From CALOCN01 sp942491735 (lineage in GTDB: Bacteria > Eisenbacteria > RBG-16-71-46 > JABDJR01), in assembly GCA_942491735.1 (NCBI GenBank), contig CALOCN010000001.1:372001-436000 (forward strand): DNA of 64,000 nt. Direction: 5' to 3'. Numbering within the stretch: position 1 is the stretch's first letter; every line of letters begins with the position of its first letter. Under the pieces are notes generated by a model. The model was given only the letters and a program-made list of their open reading frames with translations, did no database searches and had not been told where the DNA came from. The position numbers and the translations under genes were made by a program. This document shows positions 8,418 to 16,441 of the stretch, one piece after another.

Positions 8418-9065
8418 GTGATTCAGGATGCCGCTTCGCTCATTCCCTGGTCCCATCCGCTCGAGGGACTTCCCCTGACCCGGGCCACCGCGCCCGAGTG
8501 GACGGGGATCGCCCTCGCCGACCTGGATGCCCTCCTGGTGGACCACGCCCACTGCGAACAGAAGGCGGCCTCGGTGGCCATGGCCCTGATTGGCCGGTTT
8601 CCCCATCATCCGGGGCTGGTGCGCGACATGATCGCCCTTGCCCAGGAAGAGATGCGTCACTTCCGGCAGGTTCTGGACCGCATCGAGGCGCGGGGGGGCG
8701 CGCTCACCAGACCGCTCCCCGACCCCTACGTCCAGGAACTGCGCAAATGGAGCTTCGAGCACCCCGGCGGGTTGGGTCCCCTGGGAGACGTCCTGTTGGT
8801 CAGCGCATTCGTGGAGGCGCGCTCCTGCGAGCGGTTTCGCCTGCTGGCCGAGGGGTTGTTGAACCCCGCTGTTTCCGGCGCCGACCCGGATTTGGGAATG
8901 TTCTACCTGCGTCTGGCCGACGCCGAGGCGCGGCATTGGGAGCGGTTCCGGGACCTTACCCTCGTCTCGGAGACCCCCCGCCTGGTGGAGCGTCGTATCG
9001 GTGAGATGGCAGGGGCCGAGGCCTCGATCGTGTCCGGCCGGCCCCTCGCGCCCCGAATGCACTGA
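8418..9065 (+). CDS. miaE: tRNA-(ms2io6A)-hydroxylase
   Basis: Non-haem diiron monooxygenase that hydroxylates the isopentenyl group of ms2i6A at position 37 of tRNAs reading UNN codons. 215 aa, the short form of the family. GTG start with AAGGAG seven bases before. The carboxylate/His ligands of the four-helix diiron core are all in place: E47 (HCEQKAA), E78 and H81 (EEMRHF), E133 (EARSCERF), E170 and H173 (AEARHWERF). The reaction needs prior MiaA and MiaB activity; neither gene lies in this window. Confidence 0.95.
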   Translation: MIQDAASLIPWSHPLEGLPLTRATAPEWTGIALADLDALLVDHAHCEQKAASVAMALIGRFPHHPGLVRDMIALAQEEMRHFRQVLDRIEARGGALTRPLPDPYVQELRKWSFEHPGGLGPLGDVLLVSAFVEARSCERFRLLAEGLLNPAVSGADPDLGMFYLRLADAEARHWERFRDLTLVSETPRLVERRIGEMAGAEASIVSGRPLAPRMH

Positions 9066-9140
9066 GTTGAACGCTTTGCCCCGCGGATCCGTCCCACCGT
9101 GGGCCGGGGCATCCTCCCCACCCGGCCTGGAGGAACGACC

Positions 9141-10859
9141 GTGTCACGCCCAACCCCACCCACCGCCCTCGCCGCCGTTCTCTGCCTGATCCTGTCCATG
9201 GCTCTCCTCAATCCCGTTGCCTTCGCCCAGCATGGGATCCAGGACACTCCGGTTTCCCCGGCGGCGCTCACCCCGGAACAATGGAGCGCCGACCTCGACT
9301 TCCTGGACGAGACGGTTCGCACGCACCACAACCGGCCGTTCCATACGCTTGGCGAACCGGAGTGGAGCGCCGCGCTCGAATCGCTGCGAACCCGGCTCCC
9401 CGAACTCACCGAGTCGCAGATCACCGTCGAGTTGGCCCGATTGATGGCCTCCATCCGGGACGGCCACACCTCGATCTGGCTCATTCCGGGTTTCCAGGGG
9501 ATCCACACCGTGCCGGTGCGGTTGTACGACTACGAGGACGGTCTGTTCATCCAGTCCGCGTATGAGTCGTTCGCCTGGGCAGTCGGGGCGCAGGTACTGC
9601 GTATCGGCGACACCGAAACCGGCGAGGTCATGACCCGGATCGGCGAGGTGGTCTCCCGGGACAACCCGATCTGGGTCAGGGCCATCGGCATTCTCCGGTT
9701 GAACATGCCCGAGGTGCTGCAGGCGTTGGGTATCGTGGAGTCGGTTGAGCCGCTGGTCTACACCGTGCGCACCCCGGACGGAACCGTGCGGGATCTCACC
9801 TTCACCCGCGACGACTTCCAGGACAATGTCCATGCGCTGCACGGCCCCAACGCCGGACTTCCCGCGGACTGGGTTCGTATCAGCGATGCGAGCGACAACC
9901 CCACCCCGCTCTATCGACAGCGCACGGACGAGAACTACTGGTTCACGTTCCTCGACGATTCGAAATCCCTCTACGTCCAGTACAACGTGGTCGGAAATGC
10001 GCCCCACGAGACCATTGCCGACTTCTCCGAGCGGGTTGCCGCGGCCATCGAGTCGGAAGCGGCGGAGCGGTTGATCCTCGATATCCGGGGTAACGGTGGG
10101 GGGGACAGTTTCCTCAACACGCCATTGGTGAAGGTGCTCATGCGGTCCGATCGCATCAACCAGCGGGGGCGCCTGTTTACCGTGATTGGGCGGGGCACCT
10201 TCTCCGCGGCCCAGCATCTGGTGACCGATCTGGAGCGCTGGACCAACACGCTCTTTGTCGGGGAGCCCACCGGGTCGAGTCCCAATCACTACGGCGACAC
10301 GCATCGGTTCGAGTTGCCCAACAGCGGTGTGCGGGGAAGTGTCTCCCTGGTCTACTGGCTGCGCACCGGCCGTGGCGACATCCGTCCCTGGGTTGCTCCG
10401 CTGCTGGTGGCGCCGCTTACCGCGAGCGATGATCGGGAGAACCGGGATCCCGCCCTGGACGCGGTGCTCAGCTTCGATCCCGACCGGCCCCGGGTGACCA
10501 CGCAGCTCATCGAGGCCTACGAGTCCGGGGGGTTGGGCTCCGCCAGGGAGGTCCTGACCGGCCTACGGGACGAGCCGGCCGCGCGGTACCTGAGCACCGA
10601 GGGCGCGGTGAACCAGCTTGGCTATACCCTGATGGGGAGCAACCGGGTCCGGGAAGCGATCGAGGTGTTCGCCTGGAACGTGGAGTTGCATCCGGATTCC
10701 TACAACGTCTACGACAGCCTGGGCGAAGCCTATCTGGAGGCGCGGGAATGGCCCGCGGCCCGGGAGAACTATGCCCGGTCCCTGGAGCTCAACCCCCGCA
10801 ACCGGAATGCGGCCCGGGTCCTTGCCGAGATGGACGCGCACGGGGGCGGATCGGACTGA
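9141..10859 (+). CDS. S41-like peptidase with C-terminal TPRs
   Basis: 572 aa, exported. GTG at 9141 follows GGAGG at seven bases and opens a Sec signal ending NPVAFAQ. The tail-specific-protease core includes DIRGNGGGDS and the nucleophile region GRGTFSAAQ (Ser about 355), as in C-terminal processing / IRBP-like S41 enzymes. No clear PDZ domain is seen between signal and core. The last 100 residues form about three tetratricopeptide repeats (NVYDSLGEAYLEAREWPAA), probably for partner binding. Lies 75 bases after miaE and may share its transcript. Confidence 0.88.
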   Translation: MSRPTPPTALAAVLCLILSMALLNPVAFAQHGIQDTPVSPAALTPEQWSADLDFLDETVRTHHNRPFHTLGEPEWSAALESLRTRLPELTESQITVELARLMASIRDGHTSIWLIPGFQGIHTVPVRLYDYEDGLFIQSAYESFAWAVGAQVLRIGDTETGEVMTRIGEVVSRDNPIWVRAIGILRLNMPEVLQALGIVESVEPLVYTVRTPDGTVRDLTFTRDDFQDNVHALHGPNAGLPADWVRISDASDNPTPLYRQRTDENYWFTFLDDSKSLYVQYNVVGNAPHETIADFSERVAAAIESEAAERLILDIRGNGGGDSFLNTPLVKVLMRSDRINQRGRLFTVIGRGTFSAAQHLVTDLERWTNTLFVGEPTGSSPNHYGDTHRFELPNSGVRGSVSLVYWLRTGRGDIRPWVAPLLVAPLTASDDRENRDPALDAVLSFDPDRPRVTTQLIEAYESGGLGSAREVLTGLRDEPAARYLSTEGAVNQLGYTLMGSNRVREAIEVFAWNVELHPDSYNVYDSLGEAYLEAREWPAARENYARSLELNPRNRNAARVLAEMDAHGGGSD

Positions 10860-10886
10860 GTGGGTCCCGGTGCGTACCGGGGCCAT

Positions 10887-10919
10887 GGGGGGCCGCTTCC
10901 TGTTTGTCCTCGGCCCCCC
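10887..10919 (+). terminator. possible stem-loop after the S41 gene
   Basis: GGGGGGCCG (10887-10895) can pair with CGGCCCCCC (10911-10919) across a 15-base loop. There is no T tract, so it may be a weak terminator only. Confidence 0.35.
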
Positions 10920-10926
10920 GAGAGGG

Positions 10927-10932
10927 TACGCT
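10927..10932 (+). promoter_or_regulatory. -10-like box of the DUF5117 protease
   Basis: TACGCT, preceded by GAGAGGG, 45 bases before the ATG at 10978. Confidence 0.35.
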
Positions 10933-10977
10933 CTTGCGCTCGCCCGCCGCGCCGTGACCCTCAAGACCGAGGTTTGT

Positions 10978-13545
10978 ATGCCCCGCGTGTCCCCCCGCCC
11001 GCTGATCCTTCTTGTCCTTCTGCTCTCCGTGGCCGCTGCCGGATGTGGATCCTCCGGCTCCAAGCCCAGCACCGACCCCACCGGGGGGGGTGGCTCCAAG
11101 GGCAAGAAGGAGGACGGCCCCAAACCGTACGCCGAGGTCGTCACCAAGGACGCGGAGACCCAGACCGGGATGTTCGACGTGCACGAGGTGGGAACCTCCC
11201 TCTTCTTCGAGATCCCCGAGAGCCTTCTCGGGCGGGACATTCTCCTGGTGAGTCGCATTGCCCGCGTACCGGCCGACCTTGCCGGTGGCTTCATGGCGGC
11301 GGGACACAAGACCGGGGAACAGGTGGTGCGTTGGGAGCGCGTGGACGACCGGATCCTGCTCCGCAAGGTCTCGTACGCCAACGTTGCCGACGAGGAACTC
11401 CCCATCTACCGCTCGGTGATGAACAACAACTTCGCCCCCATCCTGGCCGCGTTCGATGTCGCCGCCGAGGGGCCCGCGCCGGACACGGTGACCGCGTCCA
11501 GCAACGGACTGTCGGCGGTGGCCATGGAGCGGGAGAAGACGGTGGTCATCGACGTCACGAATCTCTACGTCGACGACATCCCGGCCATCAGCGGGCTCGG
11601 TCGTTCGCTGCGGGACTCCTACAAGGTGCGCCGGCTGGACAAGGATCGCTCGTTCCTGAACCACGCCGGGGCGTACCCGCTCAACGTGGAAGTGCGGCAC
11701 ACCCTCACCTTCGTCACCCAGTCTCCTCCCACCGACGAGTCCACCGAAACGCTTTCCCTGGAGATGCAGCAATCCATGATCCTGCTCCCCGAGGAGCCCA
11801 TGCGCCCCCGTTTTGCCGACTCGCGGGTCGGCTGGTTCTCCCTGACCCAGGTCAACTACGGGCTGGATCGTCAGAAGGCGGCCGAGCAGACCCTGATTGG
11901 CCGATGGCGCCTGGAACCCAGGGACCCGGCGGCCTACGCCCGTGGCGAACTGGTGGAGCCGGTCAAGCCCATCGTGTACTACCTGGATCCGGCCACTCCC
12001 GAGACCTGGCGCCCCTATGTGCGCCAGGGGATCGAGGACTGGCAGGTCGCGTTCGAGTCGGCCGGATTCAGGAACGCGATCCTGGCCAAGGACGCTCCGT
12101 CCGCGGAAGAAGACCCGGACTGGAACGGCGAGGATGTGCGCTATTCGGTGGTGCGGTGGGCGGCCACCCAGGTCCGCAACGCGATGGGACCCAGCACCTG
12201 GGACCCGCGAAGCGGCGAGATCATCGAGAGCGACATCGTCTGGTACCACAACCACATGCGCTCGTACCGGAACCGGATCCTGATCGAGACCGGAGCCTCG
12301 AACCCGCTGGCCCGCTCGCTTCCCATCGACGAGGCCCTGATGGGAGAGGCCATGCGCCAGGTGATCGCCCACGAGGTGGGTCACGCCCTGGGACTACCCC
12401 ACAACATGATCGCGAGCAGCGCCTACCCGGTCGATTCCCTGAGGGTTCCGGAGTTCTGCAAGCGCATGGGCGTCGCTCCCACCATCATGGACTACGCACG
12501 GCAGAACTACATCGCCCAGCCGGGGGACGGCCTGCAAGGGGCGGACTACATCCGTCAGATCGGTCCCTATGATCACTACGCCATCAACTGGGGATACCGG
12601 GTGATTCCGGAGGCGGCCACGGCGGAGGACGAGAAGCCGGTTCTTGATGCCTGGATTCTCGAGAAGGCCGGGGATCCCATCTACCGCTTCGCTCGTCAGC
12701 GCGGAGGGTCACCGGTGGATCCGCGCATCCAGACCGAGGACCTGGGGGACGATCCGGTGCGGGCCAGCGGCTATGGCATCGCCAACCTCAAGCAGGTCGC
12801 GCCGAGGCTGATCGAGTGGACGTCGACCCCGGGTGAGGACTTCACCGACCTGCGCGAGATCTACGCCGGCATGATGGGGCAGTGGTGGACCTACCTGCGC
12901 CACGTGGTCCCGGTGGTGGGCGGCATCCACGAGGAGCTCAAGGCTTCCGACCAGGAGGGGGTCGTCTACACGCCGGTTTCGGCGCAGGAGCAGCGAGCGG
13001 CCATGGAGTTCCTGGCCGCCGAGGCGTTTGCCACCCAGGAATGGTTGAGCGATCCGGAGATCCTCCGGCGGTTCGAGCACACCGGAACCGTGGACCGCAT
13101 CCGGGGGCTACAGGTGCGCGTCCTCAACGACCTGCTCAGCCCCGAGCGGCTGCAGCGGTTGATCGAGACCGAGACCCTGGAGGGTTCCTCCGCCTACAGC
13201 CCGGTCGAGTTCATGGCCGACCTCAAGGCGTCCATCTGGAGCGAGATCCGGGGGAGCAGCCGGGTGGATACCTATCGGCGGAACCTGCAGCGCGCCTATC
13301 TCGAGCGGCTGGAGTTCCTCATGACCCAGGACCCGTCGACCTCGAGCAACACGTTTCTCTGGCGAACCCCGGTGGACGTGAGCCAGTCCGATATCCGTGC
13401 CCTCGTGCGTTCCCAGCTCAAGGAGATCCAGCGGGAAGCCCGTGCCGCCGCCGGTCGGCAGGGGGCGGGTATGACCCGCATGCACTGGCAGGACGTGGCC
13501 GACCGGGTGGACGAGATGCTGGAACGGGTCAAGCTGGGCGGGTAG
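10978..13545 (+). CDS. zinc-dependent metalloprotease (DUF5117/DUF5118) lipoprotein
   Basis: 855 aa. The ATG follows GAGG at five bases. A lipoprotein signal ends LSVAAAGC, then a Gly/Lys-rich linker. The N-terminal DUF5118/DUF5117 regions (about 60-400) carry the family string LLGRDILLVSRIARV. The catalytic site is a full metzincin motif HEVGHALGLPH (H465, E466, H469, H475), with a likely Met-turn in TIMDYARQNY about 30 residues on. The C-terminal helical region fits DUF5117 proteins. Probably tethered to the envelope facing outward or into the periplasm, degrading polypeptides; natural substrates of this family are not known. Confidence 0.93.
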   Translation: MPRVSPRPLILLVLLLSVAAAGCGSSGSKPSTDPTGGGGSKGKKEDGPKPYAEVVTKDAETQTGMFDVHEVGTSLFFEIPESLLGRDILLVSRIARVPADLAGGFMAAGHKTGEQVVRWERVDDRILLRKVSYANVADEELPIYRSVMNNNFAPILAAFDVAAEGPAPDTVTASSNGLSAVAMEREKTVVIDVTNLYVDDIPAISGLGRSLRDSYKVRRLDKDRSFLNHAGAYPLNVEVRHTLTFVTQSPPTDESTETLSLEMQQSMILLPEEPMRPRFADSRVGWFSLTQVNYGLDRQKAAEQTLIGRWRLEPRDPAAYARGELVEPVKPIVYYLDPATPETWRPYVRQGIEDWQVAFESAGFRNAILAKDAPSAEEDPDWNGEDVRYSVVRWAATQVRNAMGPSTWDPRSGEIIESDIVWYHNHMRSYRNRILIETGASNPLARSLPIDEALMGEAMRQVIAHEVGHALGLPHNMIASSAYPVDSLRVPEFCKRMGVAPTIMDYARQNYIAQPGDGLQGADYIRQIGPYDHYAINWGYRVIPEAATAEDEKPVLDAWILEKAGDPIYRFARQRGGSPVDPRIQTEDLGDDPVRASGYGIANLKQVAPRLIEWTSTPGEDFTDLREIYAGMMGQWWTYLRHVVPVVGGIHEELKASDQEGVVYTPVSAQEQRAAMEFLAAEAFATQEWLSDPEILRRFEHTGTVDRIRGLQVRVLNDLLSPERLQRLIETETLEGSSAYSPVEFMADLKASIWSEIRGSSRVDTYRRNLQRAYLERLEFLMTQDPSTSSNTFLWRTPVDVSQSDIRALVRSQLKEIQREARAAAGRQGAGMTRMHWQDVADRVDEMLERVKLGG

Positions 13546-13552
13546 CGTCCGC

Positions 13553-14704
13553 TCAGGCAATCCGGATCACGATGTGACCGAGGGCGCCGTTCAGCGATCG
13601 CACCGCGGTTTCCCGGTCCTCGCCCACCGTCAGCACGTGTCCGCATTCCTGCCCGCTTCCCAGGCGGGTGTCGACCCTCGTTCCCTCCTTGAGGCGGCAA
13701 TGGACCCGCTTCACCCCGGGTACGGAGGCCGCCGCTTCCAGCCCGTCGATGGAGGCGACCGTGCCCGCATCCGGGTGCAGGAGCTGCACTGCAGCGCGGC
13801 GTTGGGCGGTCGGGACGAGTTGCGGCAGGGCGTCGTCCTCGACGGCCAGCCACGCCTCCCAGGGATCGAACCCGTAGGCGACCTCGATCAGTTCCATGAT
13901 CCGTCCCCCCGGGGGACGCGCCGCGATCTCGCCGAACATGGGGCCGTTGGCGGTCAGGAAGACCTCCATGTGGGTCATCCCACGGGAGATCCCCAGGGCG
14001 CGAATGGCGCGGCGATTGAGGTCCAGCACCTGATCGGCGACCCCCGGATCCAGGTCCGCGGGCACCACATTGGCCCATAGCGGAATCAGGTACTCGGTGA
14101 GGTTGGTCCACAGGACCTCCCCCCGGTGCACGAACGACTCGACGCTCATCTCGACCCCATGCACGAACCGCTCGGCCATGCGGTCCGGGGCCAGAGTCAG
14201 GGGCACCTCCGCCGGTGTGCGTGCCACCTCGCTGTTGCGCCCTCCCACGCCGGCCCGGTCCTTGAGCACCATGGGGAGACCCAGTCGTTCCACCAGCGTT
14301 TCCCGGTCCAGCTCGTCCTCGTGGACCGCGAAGGTGGTGCAGGCCAGTCCGGCTCCCCAGATGAGGAGCTTCATGCGGGGTTTGTCGATACAGCGAAGGG
14401 CGGTTTCCAGGTTGAGGCCGGGGATGGCAAGGGCCTCGCGGATCCGTGCCGCCGGAACCACGCCATGCTCGCCCGCCGCCGCCACGGAACGGATGCGTTG
14501 GGTGCGGCCCAGCTCCCGGGCCAGGGCTTCCCAGTCGACGGTCCGGAAGTCCAGGACCCGGTAGTCGGCGAGGGTCTCACGCTCCGCCTTGGATGGGCGT
14601 CGTTCGCACAGCAGAACGACCTCGAGTGGGGACCGTGCGGCCGCCCTCAGCGCTCCGGCTCGCTTGCCTACCACGACCAGGGTTTCAGGTTGGGTGCGGC
14701 CCAA
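13553..14704 (-). CDS. ATP-grasp ligase
   Basis: 383 aa ATP-grasp enzyme related to carbamoyl-phosphate synthase/biotin carboxylase-like ligases that form acyl-phosphates and join them to an amine. TTG at 14704 lies two bases after the nitrilase stop, with GGAAGG upstream. An N-terminal Rossmann-like pre-ATP-grasp domain (LVVVGKRAGALRAA) precedes the ATP-binding core: LVLKD-type lysine in LPMVLKDRAGVGG, glycine loop in VGGRNSE, and the metal/ATP residues in MEVFLTANGPMFGEIAARPPGG. The substrate is unknown. The near-overlap with the GNAT-nitrilase gene argues that the two act in one pathway. Confidence 0.85.
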   Translation of the reverse strand: MGRTQPETLVVVGKRAGALRAAARSPLEVVLLCERRPSKAERETLADYRVLDFRTVDWEALARELGRTQRIRSVAAAGEHGVVPAARIREALAIPGLNLETALRCIDKPRMKLLIWGAGLACTTFAVHEDELDRETLVERLGLPMVLKDRAGVGGRNSEVARTPAEVPLTLAPDRMAERFVHGVEMSVESFVHRGEVLWTNLTEYLIPLWANVVPADLDPGVADQVLDLNRRAIRALGISRGMTHMEVFLTANGPMFGEIAARPPGGRIMELIEVAYGFDPWEAWLAVEDDALPQLVPTAQRRAAVQLLHPDAGTVASIDGLEAAASVPGVKRVHCRLKEGTRVDTRLGSGQECGHVLTVGEDRETAVRSLNGALGHIVIRIA

Positions 14705-14706
14705 GG

Positions 14707-16254
14707 CTAGCTCTTTCCTTCCGGGCCCTTCCACTGGATCCCATAGAGATCCAACCGCCTCTGGGCCAGGTTGCGCACGCTGCCGCGCCGGTGAAGTTCC
14801 TTGAGCAGGTCCAGTTCCAGGTCGGCGATGATGGTCATTTCCGTATTGGGCGTGGTTTCGGAGATCACCGACTCCTTGGGAAAGGCGAAGTCGGAAGGCG
14901 AGAACACCGCGGACTGCGCGTACTGGATGTCCATGTTGACCACCTTGGGCAGGTTTCCGACGCTGCCCGCGATGGCCACATAGCATTCGTTCTCGATCGC
15001 GCGGGCGTGCGCGCAGTGCCGTACCCGGTGATACCCGTTCTGGGTGTCGGTCTGGAAGGGGACAAACAGGATCTGCAGTCCCTTCTCCGCCATGAGCCTG
15101 GGGAGTTCGGGAAACTCCACGTCGTAGCAGATCAGGATCCCCACCCGGCCCGAGTCGGTGTCGAACACGTTGATGGTATCGCCCCCCACCATTCCCCAGT
15201 CCGAGAGTTCGCTGGGGGTGATGTGGACCTTGAGCTGCTCTTCCCAGGTCCCGTCGCGACGGCACAGGTAGGACGCGTTGTAGAGGTTGCCGTCCCGGAC
15301 CAGCGGCATGGTTCCGGCCACGATGTTGATGTTGTAGGAAAGCGAGAACTCCACGAACTTCTGGCGGATCTGCTCGGTGAACTCGGCGAGCCGACGGATG
15401 GCCTTGGAAGGAGTGAGATCGTTGAACTGGGCCATGAGCGGGGCGCAGGTGTATTCCGGAAACACCACGAAGTCGGCGTGATAGTCGCTGACCGCGTCGA
15501 TGAAGAACTCGAGGTTGTTGTAGAAGGTCGCCATGTCCGGCATGGCCCGCATCTGCCACTGGACCACCCCGACCCGCACTGACACCTTGGTCGACTTGAT
15601 CTCTTCCGGACGTTCCTCGAAGTAGATGTTGTGCCACTGGATGAGGGTGGCGAATGCCCCGGACTCCTTGTCGATGGGCATGTAGTTGCGCAGGACCTTG
15701 CGGACCTGGAAGTCGTTGTTCATCTGGAAGGTGAGCACCGGGTCGAACAGTTCCTTGTGTCGGACCCGCTCGATGTACTCGCGGGGGGTCATCCGTTCCT
15801 TGACCGCGCTGTAGCCCGGCATGCGCCCCCCGGCGATGATGGCGCGGAGGTTGAGCCGCTCGCAGAGTTCCTTGCGGGCGTCGTAGAGCCGCCGACCCAG
15901 ACGTAGTCCCTGGTAGCCCGGTGCGACACAGACCTCGATCCCGTACAGCACATCCCCGTCGGGATCGTGGGTCCCGAAATTGTAGCCGTCGGTGATTTCC
16001 CGGTAGGTGTGGTGATCACCATAGCGGTTGTAGTCGACGACGATGGCCAGCACGAAAGCCACGATCTTTCCCCGGTCCTCGATACCGAGCTGACCCTCGG
16101 GGAAGATGTCGAGCAGCCGTTCGAACTGGGATCGGCTCCACTCGGCGTTGATGTTCGCGTAGAGACTCCGGGTGATGTCCCGGACCTCCGGGAAATCCTC
16201 CGTGGTGAGGGCCCGTAGCTTGAGAAGATGATGCGGGCGATCTGTGGTGGACAT
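14707..16254 (-). CDS. GNAT / carbon-nitrogen hydrolase (nitrilase) fusion protein
   Basis: 515 aa fusion. Residues 10-190 are a GCN5-related N-acetyltransferase with the acetyl-CoA loop region VAPGYQGLRLGRRL. Residues 225-500 are a nitrilase-superfamily amidase with the complete triad: Glu267 (VVFPEYTCAPL), Lys342 (EEQLKVHITP), Cys376 (ILICYDVEFPE). This two-domain architecture is a known recurring family, but I know of no defined substrate. Cytoplasmic, no signal. A TACGCT box lies at 16349-16354. Followed two bases later by the ATP-grasp gene. Confidence 0.93.
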   Translation of the reverse strand: MSTTDRPHHLLKLRALTTEDFPEVRDITRSLYANINAEWSRSQFERLLDIFPEGQLGIEDRGKIVAFVLAIVVDYNRYGDHHTYREITDGYNFGTHDPDGDVLYGIEVCVAPGYQGLRLGRRLYDARKELCERLNLRAIIAGGRMPGYSAVKERMTPREYIERVRHKELFDPVLTFQMNNDFQVRKVLRNYMPIDKESGAFATLIQWHNIYFEERPEEIKSTKVSVRVGVVQWQMRAMPDMATFYNNLEFFIDAVSDYHADFVVFPEYTCAPLMAQFNDLTPSKAIRRLAEFTEQIRQKFVEFSLSYNINIVAGTMPLVRDGNLYNASYLCRRDGTWEEQLKVHITPSELSDWGMVGGDTINVFDTDSGRVGILICYDVEFPELPRLMAEKGLQILFVPFQTDTQNGYHRVRHCAHARAIENECYVAIAGSVGNLPKVVNMDIQYAQSAVFSPSDFAFPKESVISETTPNTEMTIIADLELDLLKELHRRGSVRNLAQRRLDLYGIQWKGPEGKS

Positions 16255-16348
16255 GCGAGCCTTTTCTGGCGCAGGTGTTGGCACGCCGTCGGGTCCAGGG
16301 ACCGTTGGAGAGCGCCAACGGGCGCTCGCCGGAGTGCCGAAAGGCGGG

Positions 16349-16354
16349 AGCGTA
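16349..16354 (-). promoter_or_regulatory. -10-like box of the GNAT-nitrilase unit
   Basis: TACGCT on the minus strand preceded by CTGTGC, downstream of the subtilisin terminator. Confidence 0.4.
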
Positions 16355-16384
16355 GCACAGGGGGAGGGCAGGTACGCGACCAGG

Positions 16385-16417
16385 AAAAAGGCCGCCCCGG
16401 ACACTGCCGGGGCGGCC
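16385..16417 (-). terminator. Rho-independent terminator of the subtilisin gene
   Basis: Perfect 11-bp stem GGCCGCCCCGG (16390-16400) / CCGGGGCGGCC (16407-16417) with a six-base loop; on the minus strand it is followed by TTTTT (16389-16385). It lies 25 bases after the subtilisin stop. Confidence 0.88.
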
Positions 16418-16441
16418 TCGTTGACTGCGCGGTGTGGGCCG

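Noticed and set aside
6747..9062. 771-codon minus-strand frame covering META gene, doxX and miaE
   Set aside because: Only the part below 7874 has lipoprotein signal and domain; the rest is a shadow of doxX in another frame and of miaE on the other strand.
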